Assembly: GCF_006538325.1 (NCBI RefSeq) | Contig: NZ_BJKK01000015.1 | Coordinates: forward strand, 1 to 64,000 | Reading direction: 5' to 3' | DNA from: Alteromonas sp. KUL42 | GTDB lineage: Bacteria; Pseudomonadota; Gammaproteobacteria; Enterobacterales; Alteromonadaceae | DNA: 64,000 bases | Shown here: one piece after another, positions 1 through 7,735 of the stretch | Layout of the letters: each line of letters starts with the position of its first letter | Numbering within the stretch: the stretch's first letter is position 1 | Translations under genes and position numbers: made by a program | The notes under the pieces: generated by a model | Databases searched by the model: none | The model's input: only the letters and a program-made list of their open reading frames with translations | What the model was told of the DNA's origin: nothing

Positions 1-7
1 CCCACCA
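1..7 (+). tRNA. 3' end of a preceding tRNA (probably tRNA-Lys), cut by window edge
   Basis: The first ten bases match the acceptor end and trailing bases of the tRNA-Lys that ends at 121 (CCCACCA followed by TCA). This suggests that the window opens in the last bases of an identical or similar upstream tRNA in a tandem array. Only seven tRNA bases are visible, so identity is inferred from the match alone. Confidence 0.4.
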
Positions 8-45
8 TCATTTACGTCGCAACGCATCTCAAGTGTCATCTTGAT

Positions 46-121
46 GGGTCGTTAGCTCAGTTGGTAGAGCAGTTGACTTTTAATCAATTGGTCGCTGGTT
101 CGAATCCAGCACGACCCACCA
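46..121 (+). tRNA. tRNA-Lys (anticodon TTT)
   Basis: A complete cloverleaf can be read. The acceptor stem GGGTCGT at 46-52 pairs with ACGACCC at 111-117. The D-arm contains AGCTCAGTTGGTAGAGC. The anticodon loop CTTTTAA has TTT at 79-81. The T-arm contains GGTTCGAATCC, and the 3' CCA at 119-121 is encoded. It decodes AAA/AAG. It lies 38 bases after what looks like the end of another tRNA, so it is probably the last member of a tRNA-Lys array. Confidence 0.95.
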
Positions 122-330
122 TCAAGCTCAAAACCAAATACTCCCTAATACGCAAAACATCCTTCAATGTAAAATTAGGATTTGAACCAGCGAAGCTGGT
201 CGACAAAACTCGCGCAGCGATTTTGAACGTGCTTTAGCACGGCCCGAAGGGCGAGGAACGCAGTGACGAGTAATCCAGCACGACCCACCATCAAGCTCAA
301 AACCAAATACTCCCCAACACGCAAAACATC
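103..330 (+). repeat. Imperfect direct repeat of the tRNA-Lys 3' end plus flank (103-161 and 272-330)
   Basis: A 59-bp segment starting in the T-arm of tRNA-Lys and running past its CCA (103-161) reappears at 272-330 with only a few mismatches, an offset of 169 bp. The second copy has the T-arm 3' strand and acceptor end but no tRNA body, so it cannot make a tRNA. The segment between the copies carries a run of small hairpins. This looks like a duplication or insertion event that left a tRNA tail behind. Confidence 0.8.
186..252. other. String of consecutive mini-hairpins after tRNA-Lys
   Basis: Three perfect short inverted repeats follow one another: ACCAGC-GAA-GCTGGT at 186-200, CGTGC-TTTA-GCACG at 228-241 and GCCC-GAA-GGGC at 242-252. 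Between the first two is an imperfect stem around CTCGC-GCA-GCGA. No ORF spans the region. Such closely packed tiny stems are not a standard intrinsic terminator, since no T-run follows. The unit may be an intergenic repeat that travels with tRNA tails, or structure in the tRNA precursor transcript. Confidence 0.6.
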
Positions 331-463
331 GGGCTCTACCCCATAGACAATACAGTAAGCATTAATACGACTATTTTATTACGCTATTGTCGTCTATGTA
401 GTGTGTAATTTTTATGACAGTTGGGTATAATCCGCACCCTTGTCGCAACAGAGATGTAGGTTA

Positions 464-1519
464 ATGTCAGTAGCATTTCGAGTGGATCAGGTTGAATACC
501 CGTTCCCAGCAAAACCACAGCCATTATCAGAAGCACGTAAAGCCGAGCTAAAGGCTGAAATTAAAGCCTTGCTAAAAGCCCGCAACGCGGTGCTGGTGGC
601 TCACTATTACACCGACCATGAAATTCAGGCATTGGCTGAAGAAACGGGTGGTTGTGTAGCAGACTCGCTAGAGATGGCGCGCTTTGGTCGTGATGCACAA
701 GAACAAACTTTAATTGTTGCTGGTGTACGTTTTATGGGTGAAACAGCAAAAATATTAAGCCCTGAGAAAACCGTACTTATGCCAACGCTAGAAGCAACGT
801 GCTCACTAGACATTGGTTGCCCAGTAAAAGAGTTCAGTGAATTCTGTGACCAACACCCTGATCATACCGTTGTGGTTTACGCCAACACGTCAGCGGCAGT
901 TAAAGCGCGCGCCGACTGGGTAGTCACATCTAGTATTGCCCTTGAAATTGTCGAGCATCTCGACAGCCAAGGTAAGAAGATTATTTGGGGTCCAGACAGG
1001 CACTTAGGCTCATACATTGCTAAACAAACTGGTGCCGACATGCTGATGTGGCAGGGTGAGTGTATTGTTCATGACGAGTTCTCAGCGCAGAAGCTGGCCG
1101 ACATGAAAGCCTTGTATCCTGATGCTGCAATTTTGGTTCACCCAGAATCACCGGCAAGCGTGGTTGAAATGGCTGATGCGGTAGGGTCAACGAGTCAGTT
1201 GATTAAAGCGTCGCAAACCATGGATAACGACACGTTTATTGTGGCAACCGACAAAGGCATCTTTTATAAGATGCAGCAACTTACGCCAAATAAGACCTTT
1301 ATTGAAGCCCCAACGGGCGGTAACGGTGCAACCTGTAAAAGCTGTGCTCACTGCCCGTGGATGGCGATGAACGGATTAGAGGCCATTAAGGCGTCTTTAA
1401 CAGGGGAAAGTGATGGCCATGAAATCTTTGTGGATGACGCTTTACGCGAAGGCGCACTAATACCACTTGATCGCATGTTAAACTTTTCAGCCGAATTAAA
1501 AGCTAAAGGCGGCCTGTAA
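464..1519 (+). CDS. nadA: Quinolinate synthase NadA
   Basis: NadA condenses iminoaspartate with dihydroxyacetone phosphate to quinolinate in NAD biosynthesis, using an oxygen-sensitive [4Fe-4S] cluster in the cytoplasm. The protein is the usual size (351 aa) and begins [18 protein letters not shown], close to enterobacterial NadA. It contains AHYYTD and [17 protein letters not shown], and the conserved cysteines of [12 protein letters not shown] and [11 protein letters not shown] near the C-terminus. I chose the ATG at 464 over a TTG at 440 because the family starts MSV and the extra eight residues have no homologous feel. It is a single gene, with tRNA genes on both sides. Confidence 0.96.
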   Translation: MSVAFRVDQVEYPFPAKPQPLSEARKAELKAEIKALLKARNAVLVAHYYTDHEIQALAEETGGCVADSLEMARFGRDAQEQTLIVAGVRFMGETAKILSPEKTVLMPTLEATCSLDIGCPVKEFSEFCDQHPDHTVVVYANTSAAVKARADWVVTSSIALEIVEHLDSQGKKIIWGPDRHLGSYIAKQTGADMLMWQGECIVHDEFSAQKLADMKALYPDAAILVHPESPASVVEMADAVGSTSQLIKASQTMDNDTFIVATDKGIFYKMQQLTPNKTFIEAPTGGNGATCKSCAHCPWMAMNGLEAIKASLTGESDGHEIFVDDALREGALIPLDRMLNFSAELKAKGGL

Positions 1520-1570
1520 AAGAACGTTTTATAAGCACTTGTTCATTAATTTTTAGCAAGTTCTTGATTA

Positions 1571-1616
1571 AGCGCGCGGCATTACCTACTATACGCGCGC
1601 TCAAGGCAAAACCTTG
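1571..1616. terminator. Two successive inverted repeats downstream of nadA
   Basis: AGCGCGCG at 1571-1578 pairs with CGCGCGCT at 1594-1601. It is followed directly by CAAGG-CAAAA-CCTTG (1602-1616). No clear T-run follows, so this may be a weak or Rho-assisted terminator for nadA or a processing structure ahead of tRNA-Ser. Confidence 0.35.
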
Positions 1617-1660
1617 AAACCTATTAAGTAAGTGTTGCTACGCAGCAGTTACAACAATTT

Positions 1661-1751
1661 GGAGAGATGGCTGAGTGGCTGAAGGCGCACGCCTGGAAAG
1701 TGTGTATACGTTAATAGCGTATCGAGGGTTCGAATCCCTCTCTCTCCGCCA
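1661..1751 (+). tRNA. tRNA-Ser (anticodon GGA), island attachment site
   Basis: A class II tRNA with a long variable arm. Acceptor GGAGAGA at 1661-1667 pairs with TCTCTCC at 1741-1747, discriminator G at 1748, encoded CCA at 1749-1751. The anticodon loop CTGGAAA carries GGA, and the T-arm reads GGGTTCGAATCCC. The gene is intact and must be functional, because integration next to it left its 3' end complete. The hairpin terminator that would normally follow it is found about 10 kb away at 11689, beyond the right island end. Confidence 0.96.
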
Positions 1752-1773
1752 AATTGACATGTGACTGGGCACT
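1746..1773. other. attL: core plus left recombinase arm
   Basis: The core CCGCCAAAT (1746-1754) begins in the last bases of tRNA-Ser. Eleven bases inside it stands TGGGCACT (1766-1773), the inverted counterpart of AGTGCCCA near the right end. TGGGCACTC also pairs with GAGTGCCCA at 1782-1790, giving a hairpin that may act as a substitute tRNA terminator. Confidence 0.65.
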
Positions 1774-3334
1774 CTGAAAAATGAGTGCCCAGCCTCATAG
1801 CCCGAAATAAGCCCCATCGTTTTAAACTTTCTTCCCTTTACTAATACGCTCTCATTACGCACAGTTATCTTATCTACAAGAGCGAATAAAAGACTTTTGC
1901 AAACATTTGTACCAGGTTCTAGCAGAACAGCTCTAGCAGCTTCGAGAAAAACCGCGACTTTTTTGGGCCCAAACTTTTTTATTGGAACTTTTAGAAAGTT
2001 CTTATATTCGTTAATCTTCACTTCGAGGCGCTGAATGTCTGTCTGATGTTGGGCAATATTTTTGTTGACGAGCTCTGATGGTATTAACTCGCCGGAACCG
2101 ACTAACTCGATCAGCCTTTGACATTTAGACTCAATCTTGCCTTTTTTACTATTGAGTTCAAAAAGCTTTACTTCATATTCTGAAAACCTGTCACGAACTG
2201 CGTGCTTTATGTCTTCTAACAGAGCGTTCATTGTCATATTGTTGAGCAATTTTTCCCGTATTTCAGATAACACTGCTTCTTCTAGTTTATCTTTCGGGAT
2301 TTGTCTCATATCGCAAGATTTAACAGAGCATTTAATTCTATTTCGACATTTGTAGTACTTGTATTTACCACTTTTTCCGGTGTTTATAACCATATTTGAA
2401 CCGCATACACTACATTTGGCTAGCCCGGTCAATAGAGCAGGTGAAGTGATAGCCTGATGGTTGTTTTTCTGAGGGGCGTTAAATTTCAGTTCCTCTTTTA
2501 CCTCATCAAAAACCGCCTTATCAATGATTGACGGAACTTTTTGAACGGTTGGCTCACTATTATTGCGCAGACTTTTTCTCGTTTTTTCCGTACAATCTTT
2601 CACCATAATAAATGGTGTCAGTCAGAATTTTATGAATATCGTTGAAAGACCAAGCTTTTCCCCGCCTTTTGATGCAATTCTCGTTCAAATATGTCGCGAT
2701 GGCTTTTGTACCCATACGAGTACCGCTAGTGCCGTTTAGAGATAATTTAAATATAATTCGTACAACTTCAGATTCTTCTTCATTGATCGTTAAGACTTTG
2801 CGTTTTCGATTATCTATCGGGTCCAGAACCTCTGTGGACTTATAGCCAAATGGTGCTATGCCGCCTGTATGATAGCCGAGCTTGGCATACTTGTTTAATT
2901 TGGTAGAAGCTAGTTTGCTTTGTTGTCGGCTTTGCATTTCGAACATAGCACCCTGAACAGTACTCATCATGAAGTCCATATCTCGGTCTTCAGGAGAGGG
3001 TTCCATGATCGAAATGAATCTATCCCCAGCTTGCTCAAGAATATGCACAGCAGTGTGGCGTTCTCTTTCGTTTCTGGCTAATCTCGATTGACTATAGGCA
3101 ACTACGTAATCAACGAGCAATTGCCCCGTTTGGATTTCAGTCAACATCTTTTCATACGCTGGTCGCGAACCCTTGAAACCGCTACGGCCTTCATCAACAA
3201 ACATATCCAGAATTTCTGCATCGTGTTCAACTGCCCATTGTTTAATACTTTCCTCTTGATCCGCGAGAGAGTGATTTTCTTTTGCTTGTCTGTCCGTACT
3301 GACTCGTAAATATCCTACTATTCGGGTTTGTTGG

Positions 3335-3523
3335 TTAGTTTTCATCGTCATACCCCTTCATGTTCTCAGGTAGTTTGGTGTCAATTTTTTCCAACTCAGA
3401 ATAAGCTTTGGAGATAGAAATCAGAGCAGACGTTATGATCTTTAAAATTGCCTCATTTCTCTTTTTCAAAGATGTTTGCTTGAGTTCTATCTCACATAGT
3501 GGTTTATCTTCGTTTGAAGTCAT
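3335..3523 (-). CDS. Small protein coupled to the recombinase
   Basis: A 62-residue protein starting MTSNEDKPLCEIELKQTSLK whose end overlaps the start of the recombinase by 17 bp, so the two are probably translated together. I prefer the ATG at 3523, because an AAAGG stands eight bases before it. A longer form from 3559 (74 aa) is possible. It is charged and predicted helical, with no motif I recognise. Small ORFs in this position in integrative elements can be excision factors or regulators, but nothing in this sequence shows that. Confidence 0.55.
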   Translation of the reverse strand: MTSNEDKPLCEIELKQTSLKKRNEAILKIITSALISISKAYSELEKIDTKLPENMKGYDDEN

Positions 3524-3996
3524 GATGCTGACCTTTCGCTTATGTGAGTGGGCACTCATATATGTAGATGGTCAGGGGCTGGTGTCAACTTGGAAACTTT
3601 ATCAAATGTATGTAAAACAATGGGATACAATAATATAACAAAGCTACAGACAAAGGTTGGGGTTCAATTAGTATCGAGCTAATAAATTGTATTCAATACA
3701 CAAACTTGATTAATGAGCATCATTGCTGCGATACCATTTATGTTTGATAATAATTTTTAATAACATTTTCTTATTAATGGTTTTTTTATATAACTCTTAT
3801 GTTGTCTATTGCTGTGGTTGATTGAGTAGAATGCATAATTATATAAATTCACAATCCTTAATACGTGTCTTCATATGATATGAATCTGACTGTATTTTGA
3901 CCTTCATCTTCTAAATTTTCATTTCAACTTAAAAAATTGCATCTTAAGTCGTGGGTGTTAATCTAGTGACAATAGACATGTTGTTCGGAGCAAACA
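3524..3996. other. AT-rich intergenic region between recombinase operon and retron locus
   Basis: About 470 bases with no convincing gene. Very AT-rich with several long T and A runs (for example 3750-3800). It must hold divergent promoters for the recombinase pair (leftward) and for the XRE-HEPN genes (rightward), but I could not point to specific boxes. A 76-codon frame on the plus strand here is antisense to the small ORF and is not supported. Confidence 0.5.
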
Positions 3997-4218
3997 GTGA
4001 TCAAATGTCACCTCGCAAGACTAATGGGCGAGCACAAAATGCGAATTGCAGACGTTGCCAGAGAGACAGGGGTGAGTAGAAATACTATAACTCTGCTTTA
4101 CCGTGAAACAGCGCAAAAAGTAGATCTTGAAGCAATAGATAAACTCTGCATTTTGTTCAATTGTGAGATAAGCGAACTATTTGAGCAAACAACACATGAT
4201 GATCAAACAGGACACTAG
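3997..4218 (+). CDS. XRE-family (Cro/CI-type) transcriptional regulator
   Basis: A 73-residue single-domain helix-turn-helix protein. The stretch MRIADVARETGVSRNTITLL is a typical helix 2-turn-helix 3, followed by LEAIDKLCILFNCEISELFE, the second half of the compact XRE fold found in short regulators. The start is GTG with GGAG six bases upstream. The gene opens the retron/HEPN locus 47 bp before the HEPN gene and is the likely repressor of that locus. Antitoxin-like control of the HEPN protein is an inference from position only. Confidence 0.85.
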   Translation: MIKCHLARLMGEHKMRIADVARETGVSRNTITLLYRETAQKVDLEAIDKLCILFNCEISELFEQTTHDDQTGH

Positions 4219-4265
4219 CAGTATATGTTCAATAAGGTTGGTGGATATATCAAGGGGCATTACTG

Positions 4266-4769
4266 ATGAAATTAGTTGGTGAAGCTCTTAGCAAGCTTGC
4301 ATTAGAAAAGCAGCCTATAGCTGATAGGGATTTGTATGGTAGAAGTGCGTTTAATCGTTTTTATTATGCTGCGTTTCTGATAACAAGGGAAATGTTAGCG
4401 TTCTTGGATCCGAAATGGAAATCTACTCCTCATAAAGAAATTCCAAACCGCCTTAGAGATACTATCAGACTGCGACTTAAGAAATCAGTTGAGCATTTTC
4501 ACAGGCAGGGCATCATTACATTGACAGAAAAAAGTCGCTTGATTAACCGTTTAAACGAAGCTTCGGAAGAATTGGCAGAAATGCTGGAAAGAGCGTATGA
4601 CGCGAGGGTTATAGCTGATTACAAGCCTGAAAAGTTAATCTGTATCGATAATAACAAGATTATAAGTCTTCAGACTCATAAGTTAGACAGTGCGAGATCA
4701 TGGCCAGATAGAGCATCTGCATATTGTAAAACGATTATAAGTGTATGGAAGGAGGCTGGGCTTGCTTAA
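4266..4769 (+). CDS. HEPN-domain protein
   Basis: 167 aa, mainly helical. Residues 26-37 (RSAFNRFYYAAF) match the first conserved block of HEPN domains (R..A..R.YYA.F), and residues 110-119 (AYDARVIADY) match the second conserved block with R followed by ADY. Many HEPN proteins are RNases or toxins in defence and toxin-antitoxin loci. The RxxxxH catalytic motif of active HEPN RNases is not clearly present, so activity is uncertain. Its stop overlaps the next gene by eight bases. I judge it to be the effector or a partner of the retron, by location. Confidence 0.72.
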   Translation: MKLVGEALSKLALEKQPIADRDLYGRSAFNRFYYAAFLITREMLAFLDPKWKSTPHKEIPNRLRDTIRLRLKKSVEHFHRQGIITLTEKSRLINRLNEASEELAEMLERAYDARVIADYKPEKLICIDNNKIISLQTHKLDSARSWPDRASAYCKTIISVWKEAGLA

Positions 4770-5502
4770 CATTGATGATATTAGCGAATATCCAGACAAG
4801 CTTTCGAAATATTTTGTCGTAGATATACAAGTCAGAGCTAATGACGACTCTATTGTTCTGTATATTCCCAAAGACAAACTAAGCGAAGACACAAAAGTAG
4901 GCCATGTAACGCGTCGTCAAATCAAGCAGTTATGCAACCGATTATCAAGTAAATACAATGTTGAAGTCCAAACAGTCTATTTAAAATCAAGAAAGAGTGA
5001 AGAGCTTGAAGCAGGAATAGTTCAGCTGATTAATTCCCGTTTTGAAAATTCAGTAGAACAGTTGTACTTGTCCTATGGGGCTGAAGATGTAATTAGTATT
5101 TGGCTTCAGTCAACTAAAGGCGGAGAGCTTAAAAAAGATGAGATAACAGAGGTTGTTAATCAAATGCTTGTCTTGTCAGGTCTCAAGCTTAATGCGATGC
5201 ATTGGATTAACAGTGAACCGATGCTTCCATCAAATATCCTGTTACTTAAGGCTATTAAAGAGCGCCAGCCGATTAAAGCAATTGAGTTAGCCGAAATCTT
5301 TCAACACGATTACCCCGATACAACGGCTAGCTGGGTTAGTAGAATCCTAGATAAGTTGATAAAAAAGGGGATTGTTGTGCGAGAACACCCTGATGGTAAC
5401 TATGTGCTTACAATGATGGGGCTAAATGTAGTCCCATCGATTAAATCTAGAAATGGAACAGATATTGTGAGAGTACTTGAATTAGGACGAAAAAAATGGT
5501 GA
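4762..5502 (+). CDS. Unknown protein with C-terminal winged-helix domain, retron-associated
   Basis: About 246 aa. I start it at TTG 4762 because a perfect AAGGAGG lies six bases before it (4749-4755). A GTG at 4741 would place that Shine-Dalgarno inside the gene. The last third (about residues 165-225, ILLLKAIKERQPIKAIELAE ... ASWVSRILDKLIKKGIVVRE) reads as a winged helix-turn-helix. The N-terminal part is mixed alpha/beta with no family I recognise. The gene overlaps the HEPN gene by 8 bp, so the two are made together. It ends right where the putative msr begins. Confidence 0.7.
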   Translation: MLNIDDISEYPDKLSKYFVVDIQVRANDDSIVLYIPKDKLSEDTKVGHVTRRQIKQLCNRLSSKYNVEVQTVYLKSRKSEELEAGIVQLINSRFENSVEQLYLSYGAEDVISIWLQSTKGGELKKDEITEVVNQMLVLSGLKLNAMHWINSEPMLPSNILLLKAIKERQPIKAIELAEIFQHDYPDTTASWVSRILDKLIKKGIVVREHPDGNYVLTMMGLNVVPSIKSRNGTDIVRVLELGRKKW

Positions 5503-5503
5503 T

Positions 5504-5639
5504 ATTTACCTACGGAGCGGCGAATGATTGTCGCGAGGGTGTGGATCATGCCCGTTTGCGAAGGCTAGACACAGAAACACCGATGGACAAACGTCCATCC
5601 GTGCTTCGCCCGGCTGGACGTTTGTCCATCGTTGTAAAT
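5504..5639 (+). ncRNA. Putative retron msr-msd RNA
   Basis: This is the non-coding gap directly before a retron-type reverse transcriptase, as in known retrons. ATTTAC (5504-5509) and GTAAAT (5634-5639) can pair as the a2/a1 closing repeats. AGC at 5516-5518 could hold the branching guanosine (G5517). Two small msr stems follow (GCGA/TCGC at 5522-5536 and GCCCG...CGAAGGC around 5550-5565). The msd is a 17-bp perfect stem, 5581-5597 with 5615-5631, with a 17-base loop. No T-run follows the large stem, which argues against a simple terminator. Exact ends are inferred. Confidence 0.68.
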
Positions 5640-5659
5640 TTTATTAAAAGTACAGTGTC

Positions 5660-6622
5660 ATGAATGCCGCGCCGCTCCTAGTTTCTTTTAATTCCTTCAA
5701 TAAATTCCTAGAGGCATTGCCTGTAAATCATCGAACAGCTTGTAAGCAAGAGCTCGAAGAAATTTATGGCAAGTCTTTGCCAATTGGTATTTCCGAAGTT
5801 TGCATAGCAGTTCTATTTGGTTATTCGCTCGATTTTGTTTATGCATTATCCAAAAAGCAGCATAAGTTTTATCGTAGTTTTCAAATTAAACAGGGTAAAA
5901 AGACAAGAACAATTCATTCGCCACGAGTTGCGCTGAAAGTCGTCCAAAAGTGGTTGGGAGCTCATTTGAGCTCTGCATTAGTTTTTGAAGATCATGTGTA
6001 TGGCTTCGTAAAAGGCAAATCTTTTGTTGATGCAGCTAAGTCACATCAGGGAGCAAAATGGGTTTACTCAGTCGATATAGAAAACTTTTTTTCATCGATA
6101 ACAGACCTCCAAATATCTGAAGCATTCAAAGAGCTTGGTTATTCACATGGTTCAGCTACACTTCTCTCAAATATTTGCTCTCTTAACTCAAAATTAGCTC
6201 AAGGGTCACCGGCTAGCCCGGTTATATCAAATCTTGTTATGAAAGATGTGGATGCGGGCCTAAAGGCAATGGCTAATAAGTATGGTTTGCAGGTTTCACG
6301 CTATGCCGATGACATAGTTTTATCAGGTAAAGCCGAGTTTAAGTCAGAAATCGCTGGCGAACTTCATTCTATATTTGAAGCGACGACATTTTCCCTGAAC
6401 ACTGATAAAACCTATTTCGCTGATGCTGAAAAAGGACAACGTTTAAAAATTCATGGGCTCTTAGTGAAGGAAGATACTGTAATTTTAACGAAAGGTTATA
6501 GAAATAAAATCAGAGCATTCCGCCATATGGTTGAGCAAGGTAAAGTTTCTGCGGACGACCTACCAAGGTTGAAAGGACACTTGAAATTTGCAGAGTATGT
6601 TCAACGACAAAATGATACTTAG
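5660..6622 (+). CDS. Retron-type reverse transcriptase
   Basis: 320 aa, standard length for retron RTs, which copy part of their own msr-msd RNA into a branched msDNA. Visible RT motifs: RTIHSPRVALKVVQKWL (about 83-99), YGFVKGKSFVDAAKSH (114-129, the retron xAxxH region), VYSVDIENFF (135-144, first catalytic Asp 139), QGSPASPVISN (181-191), RYADD (214-218, catalytic pair) and IHGLLV near residue 270, corresponding to the VTG-type motif. No intron maturase or CRISPR domains are present. The ATG at 5660 has a weak ribosome site, which is common for these genes. It lies 21 bp after the putative msd. Confidence 0.92.
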   Translation: MNAAPLLVSFNSFNKFLEALPVNHRTACKQELEEIYGKSLPIGISEVCIAVLFGYSLDFVYALSKKQHKFYRSFQIKQGKKTRTIHSPRVALKVVQKWLGAHLSSALVFEDHVYGFVKGKSFVDAAKSHQGAKWVYSVDIENFFSSITDLQISEAFKELGYSHGSATLLSNICSLNSKLAQGSPASPVISNLVMKDVDAGLKAMANKYGLQVSRYADDIVLSGKAEFKSEIAGELHSIFEATTFSLNTDKTYFADAEKGQRLKIHGLLVKEDTVILTKGYRNKIRAFRHMVEQGKVSADDLPRLKGHLKFAEYVQRQNDT

Positions 6623-6732
6623 TTAAGTGCGCTAAAATTCAAATTTCTTCATATAAACAAAGATATCAAACAGTGCTAAAAGTATATAAAACCAATGCTC
6701 TTCAGCGATATATATGATCTTGATGTGAATTA

Positions 6733-7470
6733 TTATTTATTTTTGTTGGGACGTTTTTCAATTGAACGCTTGATTAGCTTTATAGCTGCATTTACTTCGT
6801 TTTCAGTCAGATCAAGCCTAGCTGCGAGCGCTTCAACCACTTTAAGTGATGTAGGGCGTGCCGCTGCTTCGCCAAATTCGTCTTCCACTTCGGATATAAT
6901 ATGCTCCCACACATCTATAATTTTAACAGCGTTATAACCGCTCTTTGTAGTACGAGATACTGAGCCGTTCTTTTTGGAAGAGCGAGATTCGAGCGCTGCA
7001 ATAACCACTTCTCGAAAGCTTGAAACATACTCGTCTCCAGTCCAAATATCGTATTGATGTTGATTGAAATGATATTGTAGTAAGCGCTGAAAGGTATATG
7101 GATCTACGTTTTTAAAGGTTGCATTCTCTTTTCTGACATCGGTATTCATTAATCGATTTGTTAAAGTATAAGAAAACTTTGCAATATCGATTTCAACAGG
7201 ATTTTTAGATTGATAATTCTTAATAGTCTCTGCACAAGCGCTGTTTAAAAGCGCATATGCTTCAGTATCATCAAAAGATAAAAGCTGCTTGGTTAGCCAG
7301 CGATGTCCAATTCTGTTGATTAGTTCTAGATAAGATTTAGCCCATATTGCTTGTTTAGCAGGTTCAATGTTTTCTAAAGAAACGACCCAGTCTGCTAATT
7401 GCTTATCTGTATGAAATGTTGCTTTCATTCCAGCATAAATACGGGCAAGAGTGCTTGTAAATAGATTCAT
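6733..7470 (-). CDS. Hypothetical protein, convergent with the retron RT
   Basis: 245 aa, soluble, with no signal peptide or membrane segment. It has W-rich N-terminal text (DKQLADWVVSLENIEPAKQAIWAKSYLELINRIGHRWL) and a basic C-terminus ending KRSIEKRPNKNK. The end (about 195-240) looks like a small helical domain with possible helix-turn-helix character (LKVVEALAARLDLTENEVNAAIKLIKR). I do not recognise the family. It faces the retron operon, with about 110 bp between the two stops, and may belong to the same cargo or be independent. Confidence 0.65.
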   Translation of the reverse strand: MNLFTSTLARIYAGMKATFHTDKQLADWVVSLENIEPAKQAIWAKSYLELINRIGHRWLTKQLLSFDDTEAYALLNSACAETIKNYQSKNPVEIDIAKFSYTLTNRLMNTDVRKENATFKNVDPYTFQRLLQYHFNQHQYDIWTGDEYVSSFREVVIAALESRSSKKNGSVSRTTKSGYNAVKIIDVWEHIISEVEDEFGEAAARPTSLKVVEALAARLDLTENEVNAAIKLIKRSIEKRPNKNK

Positions 7471-7735
7471 GAAATTCGTCCGTGAAATACCAAATGTTTC
7501 AATTATTCGTTGTTTGTATTTTACTCAATGTACGGTTAATTAATATCCAGTTCAACGAACTTTTGTTTATTTCTCTGTTTTTTTAACTAGGGGAAACTGT
7601 TATTAAGTCTTACAATTTAGGTGGTAAGCGAGACTTTGGACGGACCGTACCTTTTTGAACGCAAATTTCAAATTTTGAGCAATTAATGGTCGTTCTGCGT
7701 TGTATTTCGGCCCTATTCCGAGCTATTCCCTGATT

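Larger units (their letters stand above)
1638..3351 (-). pseudogene. Large serine recombinase (integrase of the island), frameshifted
   Basis: Two overlapping reading frames make one recombinase. The N-terminal part (2560-3351, 263 aa) has the resolvase fold with YLRVSTDRQ, the catalytic serine in that motif, SQSRLARNE, and a recombinase domain with GIAPFGYK. The C-terminal part (1638-2606) continues with a zinc ribbon (CSVCGSNM then CRNRIKCSVKSCDM) and a long coiled coil, as in phage-type serine integrases of about 550 aa. A one-base shift at the A runs around 2573-2587 separates them, so the gene is broken unless this is a sequencing error or a recoding site. The last 30 or so codons are read antisense through attL and tRNA-Ser. 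The 3' end of the gene therefore depends on what is fused to the element. Confidence 0.85.

Noticed and set aside
625..813. Minus-strand ORF inside nadA
   Set aside because: Antisense to a conserved enzyme and without family features.
1661..1751. A coding region on the minus strand through tRNA-Ser as an independent gene
   Set aside because: The text ERDSNPRYAINV is the antisense of the tRNA. It is only the read-through end of the recombinase frame, not a gene by itself.
3408..3638. Plus-strand 76-codon frame over the small recombinase-linked ORF
   Set aside because: Antisense to a better supported frame, with no ribosome site or family resemblance.
5581..5631. The large stem before the RT as an ordinary terminator
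   Set aside because: No T-run follows it, and the RT gene continues the operon. A retron msd stem explains its position better.
7571..7735. Left inverted repeat of the IS5-like element
   Set aside because: No sequence matching the right repeat could be found, so I left the left boundary open.
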